Part shown: one piece after another, positions 38,473 to 47,711 of the stretch
Layout of the letters: the number at the start of each line of letters is the position of its first letter
How positions within the stretch are numbered: the stretch's first letter is position 1
DNA from: Cupriavidus sp. WKF15
GTDB lineage: Bacteria > Pseudomonadota > Gammaproteobacteria > Burkholderiales > Burkholderiaceae
Direction of reading: 5' to 3'
DNA length: 64,000 nucleotides
NCBI RefSeq assembly: GCF_029278605.1
Contig: NZ_CP119572.1
Span: 3,681,513 to 3,745,512, forward strand
Position numbers and translations under genes: made by a program
The notes under the pieces: model-generated
The model's database searches: none
Seen by the model: the letters and a program-made list of their open reading frames with translations, nothing else
Told to the model about the DNA's origin: nothing

Positions 38473-39966
38473 TCAAAGGCCCTGTTCGCTGACCGGCAGC
38501 TTCAGCAGCGCCCTGACCCCCTGCCCTTGCGATCCTTCTGTCAGCTCGACGGTGCCGCCAAACCGCGCGGCCATTTCGCGCGAGATCGCCAGCCCGAGTC
38601 CGGAGCCCGGTTCGGTGTTGCCCACGCGCCGGTAGAAGCGCGCGAACACCTTTTCGCGCTCGCTGGCGGGAATACCCGGCCCGTCGTCCTCGACCATCAG
38701 GCACGCCGTCTGGTCGATGCGCCGTGCCGACAGCGTGATGCGGCTGCCGCGCGGCGAATACTGGATGGCGTTGTGGACAAGGTTAGCCAGTGCCTCGCGC
38801 AACAGCGCCGCATCGGCGCGCACGGGCAGCTTCAGGCCCGGCGTCGGCTCCCAGCCGAAGTCCTGCTGCTTGCCGCGCGCCAGCGGCAGGTAGTCCAGCG
38901 CGACCTGTTCGGCCACGGTGACGGCATCGAAGATATCGACGGCATCGACCGCCTGCGCGACGGCTTCGCCGTGGTGCTGCCGTACCCGCGCCAGCGCGAG
39001 CAGCTGGTTGGTCAGCCGGGCGGCCTGCTCCAGTTGCGTGACGATGCCGCCGACCGCTTCGCCGGCGGCTTGGCGAGAGGCGGGATCGTCGCCTCCCGCG
39101 CATAGCTGCCGCTGCGCGAACTCCGCCTGCGTCTTGAGGATGGCCAGCGGCGTGCGCAACTGGTGCGCCGCGTCGGCGATGAACTGAGCCTGCGCCTGCG
39201 CCATGGCTTCGGAGCGCGCGACGTGCAGGTTCACGGCATCGACGAGCGGGCTCACTTCAATGGGCACATTGTCGAACGCGAGCGGCGTGAGGTCATCGGA
39301 CGAGCGCGCTTCGACGTCGTCGCGGACCCGTCCCAGCGGGCGCAACACATAGGTCACGCCGCCGACCAGGATTGCCGCGCTCAGCACGATCAGCAGCAGA
39401 TCTCGCGCGAGCGCGCTGCGCCAGACCTTGCCGATCAGCGCGGTGCGCGGCTCGGCGCTCTCGGCGACCTGGATGATGACGCGCATGTGCGCGTCGGGCC
39501 GGTACACGGGGCGTGCCATGGCGGCGATGCGCACCGCATCGCCGCGGTAGTCGTCATCGTCGTAGAAGCGCGGCTGGTTGCTGGCGAGCGTGCCGCCGGG
39601 CAGCGGCAGGTCGTCGTAGCCGGTGACGGTCTCGATCGTCCCGGCGCGTTCGAGCGAGACGCGGTAGTACACGTGGGTCTGCGCCGCCGTCTCGAACATT
39701 TCCATGGCGGCGTCGGGCAGCGTGATCTGGACGCTGTCGCCAGCCATGCCGATGGCGTTGTCGATGGCGCGGATCGAGCCGTACAGCGAGCGGTCGTAGG
39801 CCGTGTTGGCGGCATCGCGCAGCGTGCCGTAGGTGAGCCATGTGTCGATCGCCATCATGGCCGCCAGCGCCGGCACCAGCAGCAGGAGCAGCTGGCGGCG
39901 CAGGCTGCCGCGCCGCCACAGCAGGATCGGGTGCCGCGCGCGCAGGCGCAGCTTGCGGGGCCACAT
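38473..39966 (-). CDS. tctE: Sensor histidine kinase TctE
   Basis: 497 aa. The first membrane segment (LLLLLVPALAAMMAIDTWL) is at about residues 25-45; a periplasmic sensor domain of about 130 residues follows; membrane segment 2 (LLLIVLSAAILVGGVTYVL, about 187-205); then a HAMP-like linker, a HisKA domain with phospho-acceptor His268 in DAAHQLRTPLAILK, and a HATPase domain with NLVHNAIQYSP, VEDDGPGIP and GSGLGLAISREMAARFGG. The family regulates tctCBA-type citrate transporters. It is the second gene after tctD on the minus strand with one base between the frames, so translation is coupled. Confidence 0.92.
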   Translation of the reverse strand: MWPRKLRLRARHPILLWRRGSLRRQLLLLLVPALAAMMAIDTWLTYGTLRDAANTAYDRSLYGSIRAIDNAIGMAGDSVQITLPDAAMEMFETAAQTHVYYRVSLERAGTIETVTGYDDLPLPGGTLASNQPRFYDDDDYRGDAVRIAAMARPVYRPDAHMRVIIQVAESAEPRTALIGKVWRSALARDLLLIVLSAAILVGGVTYVLRPLGRVRDDVEARSSDDLTPLAFDNVPIEVSPLVDAVNLHVARSEAMAQAQAQFIADAAHQLRTPLAILKTQAEFAQRQLCAGGDDPASRQAAGEAVGGIVTQLEQAARLTNQLLALARVRQHHGEAVAQAVDAVDIFDAVTVAEQVALDYLPLARGKQQDFGWEPTPGLKLPVRADAALLREALANLVHNAIQYSPRGSRITLSARRIDQTACLMVEDDGPGIPASEREKVFARFYRRVGNTEPGSGLGLAISREMAARFGGTVELTEGSQGQGVRALLKLPVSEQGL

Positions 39967-39967
39967 A

Positions 39968-40645
39968 TCAGGCGGCCGGTGTCTCGGGCTCGAGCAGGTA
40001 GCCGAAGCCGCGCAGCGTGACGATGGTGACGCCGTGCCCGGCCAGCTTCTTGCGCAGGCGGTAGACCAGCACCTCGATGGCGTCGGGGCTGACGTCGGCG
40101 TCGAGCGAGAACACCTTGTCGAGCAGCTGGGCCTTGGTCAGCGGCTGGCCGCTGCGCGCGAGCAGCGCGCCGAGCAGCGTCGATTCGCGCGGCGTCAGCG
40201 CCAGCGGCTGGCCGTCGAGCGTAAAGCCGCGGCTTTCGCCGTCGAACACCAGCGTGCCGCACTGCAGGCGCGGATGCGCGCGGCCGCGGCTGCGGCGGAT
40301 CAGCGCCAGGATGCGCGCTTCGAGTTCGGCAATGGCGAAGGGCTTGGGCAGGTAGTCGTCGGCGCCCAGGTTCAGGCCGCGCACGCGTTCGTCGAGCGTG
40401 TCCTGCGCGGTGAGGATCAGCACCGGGGTGCGGTCGTCGCGCGCGCGCATGGCCTTGAGCACGGCCAGGCCGTCCTTGCCGGGCAGGCGCAGGTCGAGCA
40501 CGACCACGTCGTACTCCTCGGCGACCAGCCGTGCCTCGGCCTGCAGGCCGTCGGTCACGTGCTCGATCACGAAGCCGCCCTGCTCGAGCGCGCGGGCCAC
40601 CCAGCGCGCCAGCTCCACTTCATCTTCCACCAGCAGAATGCGCAT
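39968..40645 (-). CDS. tctD: Response regulator TctD (OmpR/PhoB type)
   Basis: 225 aa. Receiver domain with LLVEDEVELARWVARAL, phospho-acceptor Asp51 in VVVLDLRLPGKDGL, the Thr in ILTAQDT and Lys in YLPKPFAIAEL; then the winged-helix DNA-binding domain with LTPRESTLLGALLARSGQ, LDKVFSLDADVSPDAIEVLV and YRLRKKLAGHG. The start ATG at 40645 is supported by GGAGGAG about 9 bases upstream. It forms an operon with tctE and is divergent from a Tat-type binding-protein gene. It most likely activates tctCBA at 31-34 kb and perhaps the divergent binding-protein gene. Confidence 0.94.
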   Translation of the reverse strand: MRILLVEDEVELARWVARALEQGGFVIEHVTDGLQAEARLVAEEYDVVVLDLRLPGKDGLAVLKAMRARDDRTPVLILTAQDTLDERVRGLNLGADDYLPKPFAIAELEARILALIRRSRGRAHPRLQCGTLVFDGESRGFTLDGQPLALTPRESTLLGALLARSGQPLTKAQLLDKVFSLDADVSPDAIEVLVYRLRKKLAGHGVTIVTLRGFGYLLEPETPAA

Positions 40646-40779
40646 GCTGGTTCTCCTCCTGCTGGTTCTGTCGATGCGGTCTACAGCCCGCGGGCGCCTA
40701 TAATACCCCCGCCCTGCCGTTACTGGCGCACGCAGCGTCGCCAGTCCACCGTTGTTCCCTCTTGCCGCTCCGCACCATC

Positions 40780-41967
40780 GTGTCCCAGCGCCTGACACCG
40801 CCATCCGAACCCATCGCTGCGCAAGACCCGGCCTCGACCCTGCGCCGCCGGCTGCTGGCCGGTGCCGCGCTGGCCCCGTTCGCGGGCGGGACGCTGGCGC
40901 AGGACGCAATGCCCGCGCCGCCGGCCAGCTATCCGTCGGAATACGAAGTCACCGTCTCGCGCGCGATGCGCGAGGGCGCGGTCCATGTCTATGCCTCGAC
41001 CGATCTCGACGCGGCGCAGCCGCTGATCCGGGCGTTCGAGGCGCGTTACCCGGGCATCCGCGTGCGCTACGAAGACCTGAACACGATCGAGCTGCATGAG
41101 CGCTTCCTGGCGGAGAGCGCGGCGCTCGGCAAGGCGCAGCCGGGCCGGGACGCCGCCTGTGCCGATGTGCTGTGGAGCACGGCCATGGACCTGCAGATCA
41201 AGCTGGTCAATGACGGCTACGCGCAGCGCTACCAATCGCCCGAGCGCAGCGGCCTGCCGGCCTGGGCGGTATGGCGCGACGAGGCCTGGGGCACGACCTT
41301 CGAGCCCGCGGTGATCGTCTACAACCGCGGCCACTTCGCCGGCACCAGGCCGCCGGGCAGCCGCAGCGGCCTGGCGCGCCTGCTGCAGGAGCACGCGCCG
41401 CGCTGGCGCGCCAAGGTGGTCACGTACGATGTGGAGCGCTCCGGCGTGGGCTACCTGCTGGCGCAGCAGGATGCCCGCATGGGCAGCGAATTCTGGTACC
41501 TGGCGCAGGCGCTGGGGCGCGCGCATGCGCGGCTGTCGACGTCGACGGCGGACATGATCGAGCGCATCGCCAGTGGCGAATATGTGCTCGGCTACAACCT
41601 GCTTGGCTCGTATGCGCTGTCGCTGATGGAGCGCGGCGCCGGCATCGACGTCATTGCACCGCGCGACTACACGCTGGTGATGTCGCGCGTGGCCTTCATT
41701 GCCCGGCGCGCGCCGCGGCCCAATGCGGCGCGGCTGTGGCTGGATTTCCTGCTCTCGCGCGAAGGGCAGACGGTGCTGGGCAACTCCGCCTCGCAGCTCT
41801 ACACGGTGCGCACCGATACCGACAGTCCGCATACGGCGGCGGCGCTGTCGGAGCGGCTGGGCTACGCGCTCAGGCCGATCAGCGTCGGCCCCGGCCTGCT
41901 CGCGGCGCAGGATACGCTGCGCAAGCGTGCCTTCCTGACGCGCTGGCGCGAGGCCATGCGCGGCTGA
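40780..41967 (+). CDS. Tat-exported periplasmic substrate-binding protein (FbpA-like)
   Basis: 395 aa. A twin-arginine signal is visible (LRRRLLAGAALAPFAGGTLA). The mature part resembles iron(III)/organic-acid binding proteins of the FbpA/PotD fold: REGAVHVYASTDLDAAQPLI near the N-terminus, IRVRYEDLNTIELHERF, ADVLWSTAMDLQIKLVNDGY, and AGIDVIAPRDYTLVMSRVAF late. A GTG start at 40780 is my choice; there is no strong ribosome site and the true start could be slightly different. No permease or ATPase gene is adjacent, so it may serve as a sensor for TctE or as a solitary binding protein; BctCBA-type systems in related bacteria show similar divergent binding proteins next to tctDE. Confidence 0.83.
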   Translation: MSQRLTPPSEPIAAQDPASTLRRRLLAGAALAPFAGGTLAQDAMPAPPASYPSEYEVTVSRAMREGAVHVYASTDLDAAQPLIRAFEARYPGIRVRYEDLNTIELHERFLAESAALGKAQPGRDAACADVLWSTAMDLQIKLVNDGYAQRYQSPERSGLPAWAVWRDEAWGTTFEPAVIVYNRGHFAGTRPPGSRSGLARLLQEHAPRWRAKVVTYDVERSGVGYLLAQQDARMGSEFWYLAQALGRAHARLSTSTADMIERIASGEYVLGYNLLGSYALSLMERGAGIDVIAPRDYTLVMSRVAFIARRAPRPNAARLWLDFLLSREGQTVLGNSASQLYTVRTDTDSPHTAAALSERLGYALRPISVGPGLLAAQDTLRKRAFLTRWREAMRG

Positions 41968-41973
41968 CTCCGG

Positions 41974-42702
41974 TCAGGTCGCCAGGGAGGCGCAGTCGCC
42001 GTTCTTCCCAGCTTTTTCGCACAGTGTGGACAGTTCCCGGTCCAGTTCGGCCATCGGGCGCGGAACATAGCCCAGGCGCAGGGCCGTGGAATATTTGAGG
42101 GTATCGATAAAGACGTCCGCCAGGCGCTCGGCATTGGCGTCCAGGTCAAAGTCCTGCGGCGAGAACAGCCAGTGCGCCAGCACGCCGCCGATGCCGGCGT
42201 GGAAGGCGTTCACCGCAAGGTCCAGGTCCAGGTCGGCTGGCAGCTGGCCGCGCTCCACCGCCAGGCGCAGGTGCTCGCGGATCTTCACCATGCCTTCCTG
42301 GTGCGACTGGCGCTGGCGCTCGAAGATGGCGCCGTTGTCCTGCACCATCTCGCACTTGTGGAAGATGATCTCGAACACGCGCCGCCAGCGCGGGTTGACC
42401 ACGGTCTGGCGAAAGACAAAGGCGCAAATGTCGCGGATGCCGCCGAGCGGATCTTCCTGGCGCGCGATGCGCTCGGGATCGCAAAGGGCTTCCACCGGCA
42501 GGTTCACGCGGTCGCACATGGCGGCGAACACGTCGCTCTTGTTCTTGAAGTGCCAGTAGATCGCGCCGCGCGTGACACCTGCCGCCTCGGCGATGTCCGC
42601 GAGCGACGGGCGCGCGACACCGCGCGCGTGGAACACGGTTTCGGCCGCGTCGAGAATCCGGTGGCGCGTTTCAAGCGCCTCTTCCTTGGTACGTCTGGCC
42701 AT
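41974..42702 (-). CDS. TetR-family repressor (AcrR/TtgR-like) of the efflux operon
   Basis: 242 aa. N-terminal helix-turn-helix: ARRTKEEALETRHRILDAAE, TVFHARGVARPSLADIAEAA, GVTRGAIYWHFKNKSDVFAA, almost the AcrR/TtgR consensus. The C-terminal ligand-binding domain contains the family segment PRWRRVFEIIFHKCEMV. It is divergent from the AcrA-like gene, and an AcrR-type operator lies in the intergenic region on the efflux promoter. By family knowledge it is released by hydrophobic drugs, derepressing the pump. The C-terminus is slightly longer than AcrR. Confidence 0.94.
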   Translation of the reverse strand: MARRTKEEALETRHRILDAAETVFHARGVARPSLADIAEAAGVTRGAIYWHFKNKSDVFAAMCDRVNLPVEALCDPERIARQEDPLGGIRDICAFVFRQTVVNPRWRRVFEIIFHKCEMVQDNGAIFERQRQSHQEGMVKIREHLRLAVERGQLPADLDLDLAVNAFHAGIGGVLAHWLFSPQDFDLDANAERLADVFIDTLKYSTALRLGYVPRPMAELDRELSTLCEKAGKNGDCASLAT

Positions 42703-42976
42703 TTCTATCTCTGGTGCCGGCCTTGGGGACCGGTCCGTTTTGCTCCCCTGACGTGGCTGCTGTCGCAGTCACGTGTGCTGGTGCCCTTGCACCGGCGGGT
42801 TGTTACCGTCACTTGCGGAATCCGGCGCGCGGCAACCGGCCGCGACGACCGGCGCGCATCCTAACGCGTCCAGACCCATTGCGCATGGATTCAACGCCTG
42901 AAATCCGATTTGGTTGCACACACTCAGCCAAAAAGCGCAAGCGAAGCGCCTAAAGCCCCGCTTTACCGTACAGGAT

Positions 42977-43005
42977 TAACATACATGCTTGAATGTATAT
43001 ATAAT
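42977..43005 (+). promoter_or_regulatory. Efflux promoter with overlapping AcrR-type operator
   Basis: The operator at 42978-43001 has the halves ACATACAT and ATGTATAT, nearly the E. coli AcrR site. It overlaps the spacer of a promoter with -10 TATAAT (43000-43005) and a weak -35 TAACAT (42977-42982) at 17 bases. A repressor here would block RNA polymerase directly. The transcript would have a long leader of about 250 bases before the AcrA-like start. Confidence 0.8.
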
Positions 43006-43068
43006 ACCCGCTTGCCCGGCATTCGGCCAGCCGCTGGTCTGTGCGCAAAGACGCGCCACCACTCTTGC

Positions 43069-43082
43069 TGACCGGTCGGTCA
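43069..43082. promoter_or_regulatory. Second palindrome in efflux leader
   Basis: TGACCG-GT-CGGTCA has perfect six-base arms with a two-base spacer. This form is common in TetR-type operators. It lies 64 bases downstream of the -10 box, in the leader, and could be a second repressor site or bind another regulator. Confidence 0.4.
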
Positions 43083-43259
43083 TCAGAACCATTCGTCAAA
43101 GAAAAGGCCGCGTTCGTCGCTTTGTCGTTGTTGTGACGTTCCGTTTGGCTAGCATCACGCTTTCTCCGCTGCCGGGCACGCAGCGGACCGCATCGCGCCC
43201 CGGTTGCCCCGATCACGGGCAGGCATGCCGGGCCGGCGCGGCAGATCTCAAATTTCATC

Positions 43260-44522
43260 ATGGGGTTATCGATGAGGAAGTCCCAACGTATCCATTGCGT
43301 TGCCGTTGCCGCGTTGTCGGCGCTGGCGCTGACCGCCTGTGGCGAGAAGAAGCCCCAGGGCGGCGCCATGCCCCCGCCGGAAGTGGGCGTTGTCACCGTG
43401 ACGCCGTCGTCCGTCGCCATCGTCAATGAATTGCCGGGCCGCCTGGAAGGCGTGCGTACCGCCGAAGTGCGTGCGCGCGTGGAGGGCATCGTGCTGTCGC
43501 GCAACTACACCGAAGGCGGCGAGGTAAAGGCTGGCCAGGTCATGTTCCGCATTGATCCTGCCCCGTACCAGGCGCAGCTCGCGTCGGCCAAGGCCCAGCT
43601 CGAGCGGGCCGAGGCCAACGCCGTGTCGGCGCGCCAGAAGGCCGAGCGCTACAAGCCGCTGGTGGCCGTCAATGCCGTCAGCAAGCAGGAATATGACGAA
43701 GCCGTGGCTGCGGCCGGCCAGGCCAACGCTGACATCGCCGCGGCCAAGGCCGCCGTGACCACCGCGCAGATCAACCTCGGCTACACCACCGTGACCGCCC
43801 CGATCGGCGGCCGCGCGGGCCGTGCCCTGGTGACCGAGGGCGCGCTGGTCGGCAAGGGCGAAGCCACCAAGCTGGCCCTGGTCGAGCAGGTGGACCCGAT
43901 CTGGGTGACGTTCACCCAGCCGGCCGCCGAAGTCACGCGCCTGCGCCGCGCCATCGAGTCCGGCGCGGTCAAGGGCCTGAACGGCGGCGCCAAGGTGCAC
44001 CTGTATGTCGAGGATGGCCGCGAGTACGAACAGACCGGCAAGCTGCTGTTCTCGGACATGACCGTGGACCCGACCACGGGCGCCATTACCCTGCGCGCGC
44101 AGTTCTCCAACCCGAAGCGCGAACTGCTGTCCGGCACCTTCGTGCGCGTGAAGATCGAGCAGGGCGTGGACGAGAACGCCATGACCGTGCCGCAGCGCGC
44201 GCTGATCCGCAATGCCCAGGGCGCCAGCGTGCTGGTGGTGGGCAACGACGGCAAGGTGGCCGCGGTGCCGGTCAAGGCGCCACAGGCGATCGGCGACCGC
44301 TGGGTCGTGACCGAAGGCCTCAAGGGCGGCGAGAAGGTGATTGTCGAAGGCCTGCAGAAGGTCAAGGTCGGCGCGCCGGCCAAGGCCGTGCCGTTCCAGC
44401 AGGATGGCGCAGCCAAGCCGGCATCCACGCAGGCTTCGGATTCGCAACCGGCATCGGACAACAAGGCCGGCGCCAAGGCGGAAGCCCAGGCTGACGCCAA
44501 GTCCGACGCCAAGCAAGGCTAA
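43260..44522 (+). CDS. RND efflux membrane-fusion lipoprotein (AcrA-like)
   Basis: 420 aa. Lipoprotein signal: basic MRKSQR, hydrophobic core, lipobox LTAC with the lipid-carrying Cys near residue 27. The lipoyl halves ([20 protein letters not shown] and [16 protein letters not shown]), the coiled coil ([33 protein letters not shown]) and the beta-barrel ([20 protein letters not shown]) are clear. The C-terminus is a Lys/Ala/Gln-rich tail ([19 protein letters not shown]). Two in-frame ATGs, 43260 and 43272, are possible. First gene of an efflux operon with acrB-like and oprM-like genes; it is preceded by the AcrR-type operator and a long leader. Confidence 0.95.
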   Translation: MGLSMRKSQRIHCVAVAALSALALTACGEKKPQGGAMPPPEVGVVTVTPSSVAIVNELPGRLEGVRTAEVRARVEGIVLSRNYTEGGEVKAGQVMFRIDPAPYQAQLASAKAQLERAEANAVSARQKAERYKPLVAVNAVSKQEYDEAVAAAGQANADIAAAKAAVTTAQINLGYTTVTAPIGGRAGRALVTEGALVGKGEATKLALVEQVDPIWVTFTQPAAEVTRLRRAIESGAVKGLNGGAKVHLYVEDGREYEQTGKLLFSDMTVDPTTGAITLRAQFSNPKRELLSGTFVRVKIEQGVDENAMTVPQRALIRNAQGASVLVVGNDGKVAAVPVKAPQAIGDRWVVTEGLKGGEKVIVEGLQKVKVGAPAKAVPFQQDGAAKPASTQASDSQPASDNKAGAKAEAQADAKSDAKQG

Positions 44523-44554
44523 ACCCAGCGCATCAGACAGAGGGAGCCAGTTTT

Positions 44555-47500
44555 ATGGCCAAGTTTTTCATCGACCGGCCGGTGTTCGCGTGGGTGCTCG
44601 CGCTGATCATCGTGCTGGGCGGTCTGCTGTCGATCGCGCAGTTGCCGATCGCGCAGTACCCGAATATCGCCCCCCCGACGATCTCGGTCACCGCCACCTA
44701 TCCGGGCGCGTCCGCCAGGACGCTCGAGGACTCCGTCACCTCGGTGATCGAGCAGGAGCTCAACGGCGCGCCCAACCTGCTGTACTACCAGTCGACCAGC
44801 GAGTCGTCGGGCCTGGCATCGATCACCATCGCGTTCGCGCCGGGATCGAACGTCGACCTGAACTCGGTCGAAGTGCAGAACCGCCTCAAGCGCGTCGAGG
44901 CGCGCCTGCCGGCGGAAGTGCGCCAGCAGGGCGTGCGCGTCGACAAGGCGGGCAACAACTACATGATGTTCCTGACGGTGTCGTCCAAGTCGGGCGCTGC
45001 CGATGCGATCCAGCTGGGCAACTACGTCTCGTCGCAGGTGATCGACTCGATCCGCCGCGTGCCGGGCGTGGGCCAGGCCGACCTGTTCGGCACGGAATAC
45101 GCCATGCGCGTGTGGCTGGACCCGTCCAAGCTGACCGGTTTCAACCTGACGCCGCTTGACGTCACCGCCGCGGTGCAGGAACAGAACATCCAGGTCGCCG
45201 TCGGCGAACTCGGCGGCACCCCGTCGCCCAAGGGCACGGAGCTGAACGCCACCGTCACCACGGAAAGCCGCCTGACCACGCCTGAGCAGTTCGGCAACAT
45301 CCTGCTGCGCACGAATCCGGATGGTTCCTCGGTCCGCATCAAGGACGTGGGCCGCGTGGAACTCGGCGGCGCCGACTACTCGACGCTCGCCCGCACCAAC
45401 GGCAAGCCGTCGGCGGCCATCGCCATCAAGCTGGCCCCGACCGGCAACGCGCTGGCCACGGCCACCGCGGTGCGCGCCAAGATGGAAGAGCTGTCCAAGT
45501 ACTTCCCGGCGGACTACCAGTACAGCGTGCCTTACGACACCTCGGCCTTCGTCAAGATCTCGATCGAGGAAGTGATCAAGACCCTGCTCGAAGCCGTGGT
45601 GCTGGTGTTCCTGGTGATGTACCTGTTCCTGCAGAACTTCCGCGCCACGCTGATCCCGACGCTGGTGGTGCCGATCGCGCTGCTGGGTACCTTCGGCGCG
45701 CTGCTGGCGTTCGGCTTCTCCATCAACGTGCTGACCATGTTCGGCATGGTGCTGGCGATCGGTATCCTGGTGGATGATGCAATCGTCGTGGTGGAAAACG
45801 TCGAACGCATCATGAGCGAGGAAGGACTCTCGCCACGCCAGGCCACGCGCAAGGCCATGGGCCAGATCACGGGCGCCATCGTCGGCATCACGCTGGTGCT
45901 GACCGCGGTGTTCATCCCGATGGCGTTCTTCTCGGGCTCGGTGGGTAACATCTACCGCCAGTTCTCGCTGTCGCTGATCGCATCGATGGCGTTCTCGGCG
46001 CTGCTCGCGCTGACGCTGACGCCGGCGTTGTGCGCGACGCTGCTCAAGCCGGTCGAGGCTGGCCACCACCACGAGAGGAAGGGTTTCTTCGGCTGGTTCA
46101 ACCGTACCTTCGCGCGCGCGTCCACCAGCTACCAGGGCGTGGTGGGCCGCATCCTCGCGCGCAGCGGCCGCTACCTGATCATCTACGCGGTCATCATCGT
46201 CGGCGTGGTGGTGCTGTTCAAGCGCCTGCCGTCGTCGTTCCTGCCTGACGAAGACCAGGGCTACATGATCACGGTGGTGCAGCTGCCCAACGGCGCGACC
46301 CAGGACCGTACCATCGGCGTGCTCAAGCAGATCGAGGACTACTACCTGCAGAAGGAAAGCAAGGTGGTGGACCAGATGATCACGGTGGCGGGCTTCTCGT
46401 TCTTCGGCCGCGGCCAGAACGGCGGTATCGCGTTTGTGCGCCTGAAGGACTGGAAGGAGCGCACCGGCGCCAACGAAACCGCGCAGGCGCTCGTGGGCCG
46501 TGCGTTCGGCGCGCTGTCGTTCATCAAGGACGCCATCATCTTCCCGCTGAATCCGCCGGCGATTTCCGAGCTGGGCAACTCGTCAGGCTTTGACTTCCGC
46601 CTGCAGGACCGCTCGGGCCAGGGCCACGCCAAGCTGATGGAAGCGCGCAACATGATGCTCGGCATGGCAGCGAAGAACCCGGTGCTGGTGGGCGTGCGCC
46701 CCGAAGGCCAGGAAGACGCGCCGCAGCTGCAGATCGACATCGACCGCGAGAAGGCCAAGGCGCTGGGCGTGACGGTGGCGAACATCAACTCGACGCTGTC
46801 GATTGCGTTCGGCTCCAACTACGTCAACGACTTCATCTATGAAGGCCGCGTGCGCAAGGTGATCGTGCAGGCAGAAGGCGCGGACCGCCGCCTGCCGGAC
46901 GACCTGACCAAGCTGCGCGTGCGCAACAGCAACGGCGACATGGTGGCGTTTGCCGCGTTCGCGACCTCGAAGTGGGTCATGGGCTCGCCGCGCCTGGAGC
47001 GCTACAACGGCATGCCGGCGGTGAAGATCGCGGGCCAGGCCGCACCGGGCCACAGTACCGGTGAAGCCATGCGCGCGATGGAGGACGCCTTCGCCAAGCT
47101 GCCGCCGGGCTTCGGCTACGAGTGGTCGGGCCAGTCGTATGAAGAGCGCCTGGCTGGTTCGCAGGAGCCGATGCTCTACACGCTGTCGCTGATCATCGTG
47201 TTCCTGTGCCTGGCCGCGTTGTACGAGAGCTGGTCGATCCCGTTCTCGGTGCTGCTGGTGGTGCCGCTCGGCGTGCTTGGCGCGCTGCTCGGCGTGACGC
47301 TGCGCGGCATGCCCAACGATGTGTATTTCAAGGTGGGCCTGATCGCCACCATCGGCCTGTCGGCGAAGAACGCGATTCTGATCGTGGAATTCGCCAAGGA
47401 CCTGCAGGCCCAGGGCAAGGGGCTGATCGAAGCCACGCTGGAAGCGGTGCACCTGCGTTTCCGTCCGATCCTGATGACGTCGATGGCGTTCATCCTGGGC

Positions 47501-47710
47501 GTGCTGCCGCTGGCGATCGCCACCGGCGCGGGCTCGGGCAGCCAGCGCGCCATTGGTACCGGCGTGATGGGCGGGATGATCACGGCCACCGCGCTGGCGA
47601 TCTTCCTGGTGCCGGTCTTCTTCGTCGTGGTGCGCAAGCGCTTCAAGGGCAGCGAGCGCCAGCACGAGTTCGAACGTGCGCGCCTGACCGCAGCGCAGGA
47701 GGACAACTGA
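44555..47710 (+). CDS. RND efflux pump AcrB-like subunit
   Basis: 1051 aa, proton antiporter of the HAE1 family. N-terminus [20 protein letters not shown]; the porter region follows; the proton-relay helix contains [20 protein letters not shown] (two Asp); the large second half starts with [20 protein letters not shown] and ends with [20 protein letters not shown] and [20 protein letters not shown]. Phe-rich binding-pocket positions are kept by length. It exports hydrophobic and amphiphilic drugs through OprM. The start ATG at 44555 is 32 bases after the adaptor stop; the stop is one base before oprM, so the three are one operon. Confidence 0.96.
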   Translation: MAKFFIDRPVFAWVLALIIVLGGLLSIAQLPIAQYPNIAPPTISVTATYPGASARTLEDSVTSVIEQELNGAPNLLYYQSTSESSGLASITIAFAPGSNVDLNSVEVQNRLKRVEARLPAEVRQQGVRVDKAGNNYMMFLTVSSKSGAADAIQLGNYVSSQVIDSIRRVPGVGQADLFGTEYAMRVWLDPSKLTGFNLTPLDVTAAVQEQNIQVAVGELGGTPSPKGTELNATVTTESRLTTPEQFGNILLRTNPDGSSVRIKDVGRVELGGADYSTLARTNGKPSAAIAIKLAPTGNALATATAVRAKMEELSKYFPADYQYSVPYDTSAFVKISIEEVIKTLLEAVVLVFLVMYLFLQNFRATLIPTLVVPIALLGTFGALLAFGFSINVLTMFGMVLAIGILVDDAIVVVENVERIMSEEGLSPRQATRKAMGQITGAIVGITLVLTAVFIPMAFFSGSVGNIYRQFSLSLIASMAFSALLALTLTPALCATLLKPVEAGHHHERKGFFGWFNRTFARASTSYQGVVGRILARSGRYLIIYAVIIVGVVVLFKRLPSSFLPDEDQGYMITVVQLPNGATQDRTIGVLKQIEDYYLQKESKVVDQMITVAGFSFFGRGQNGGIAFVRLKDWKERTGANETAQALVGRAFGALSFIKDAIIFPLNPPAISELGNSSGFDFRLQDRSGQGHAKLMEARNMMLGMAAKNPVLVGVRPEGQEDAPQLQIDIDREKAKALGVTVANINSTLSIAFGSNYVNDFIYEGRVRKVIVQAEGADRRLPDDLTKLRVRNSNGDMVAFAAFATSKWVMGSPRLERYNGMPAVKIAGQAAPGHSTGEAMRAMEDAFAKLPPGFGYEWSGQSYEERLAGSQEPMLYTLSLIIVFLCLAALYESWSIPFSVLLVVPLGVLGALLGVTLRGMPNDVYFKVGLIATIGLSAKNAILIVEFAKDLQAQGKGLIEATLEAVHLRFRPILMTSMAFILGVLPLAIATGAGSGSQRAIGTGVMGGMITATALAIFLVPVFFVVVRKRFKGSERQHEFERARLTAAQEDN

Positions 47711-47711
47711 T

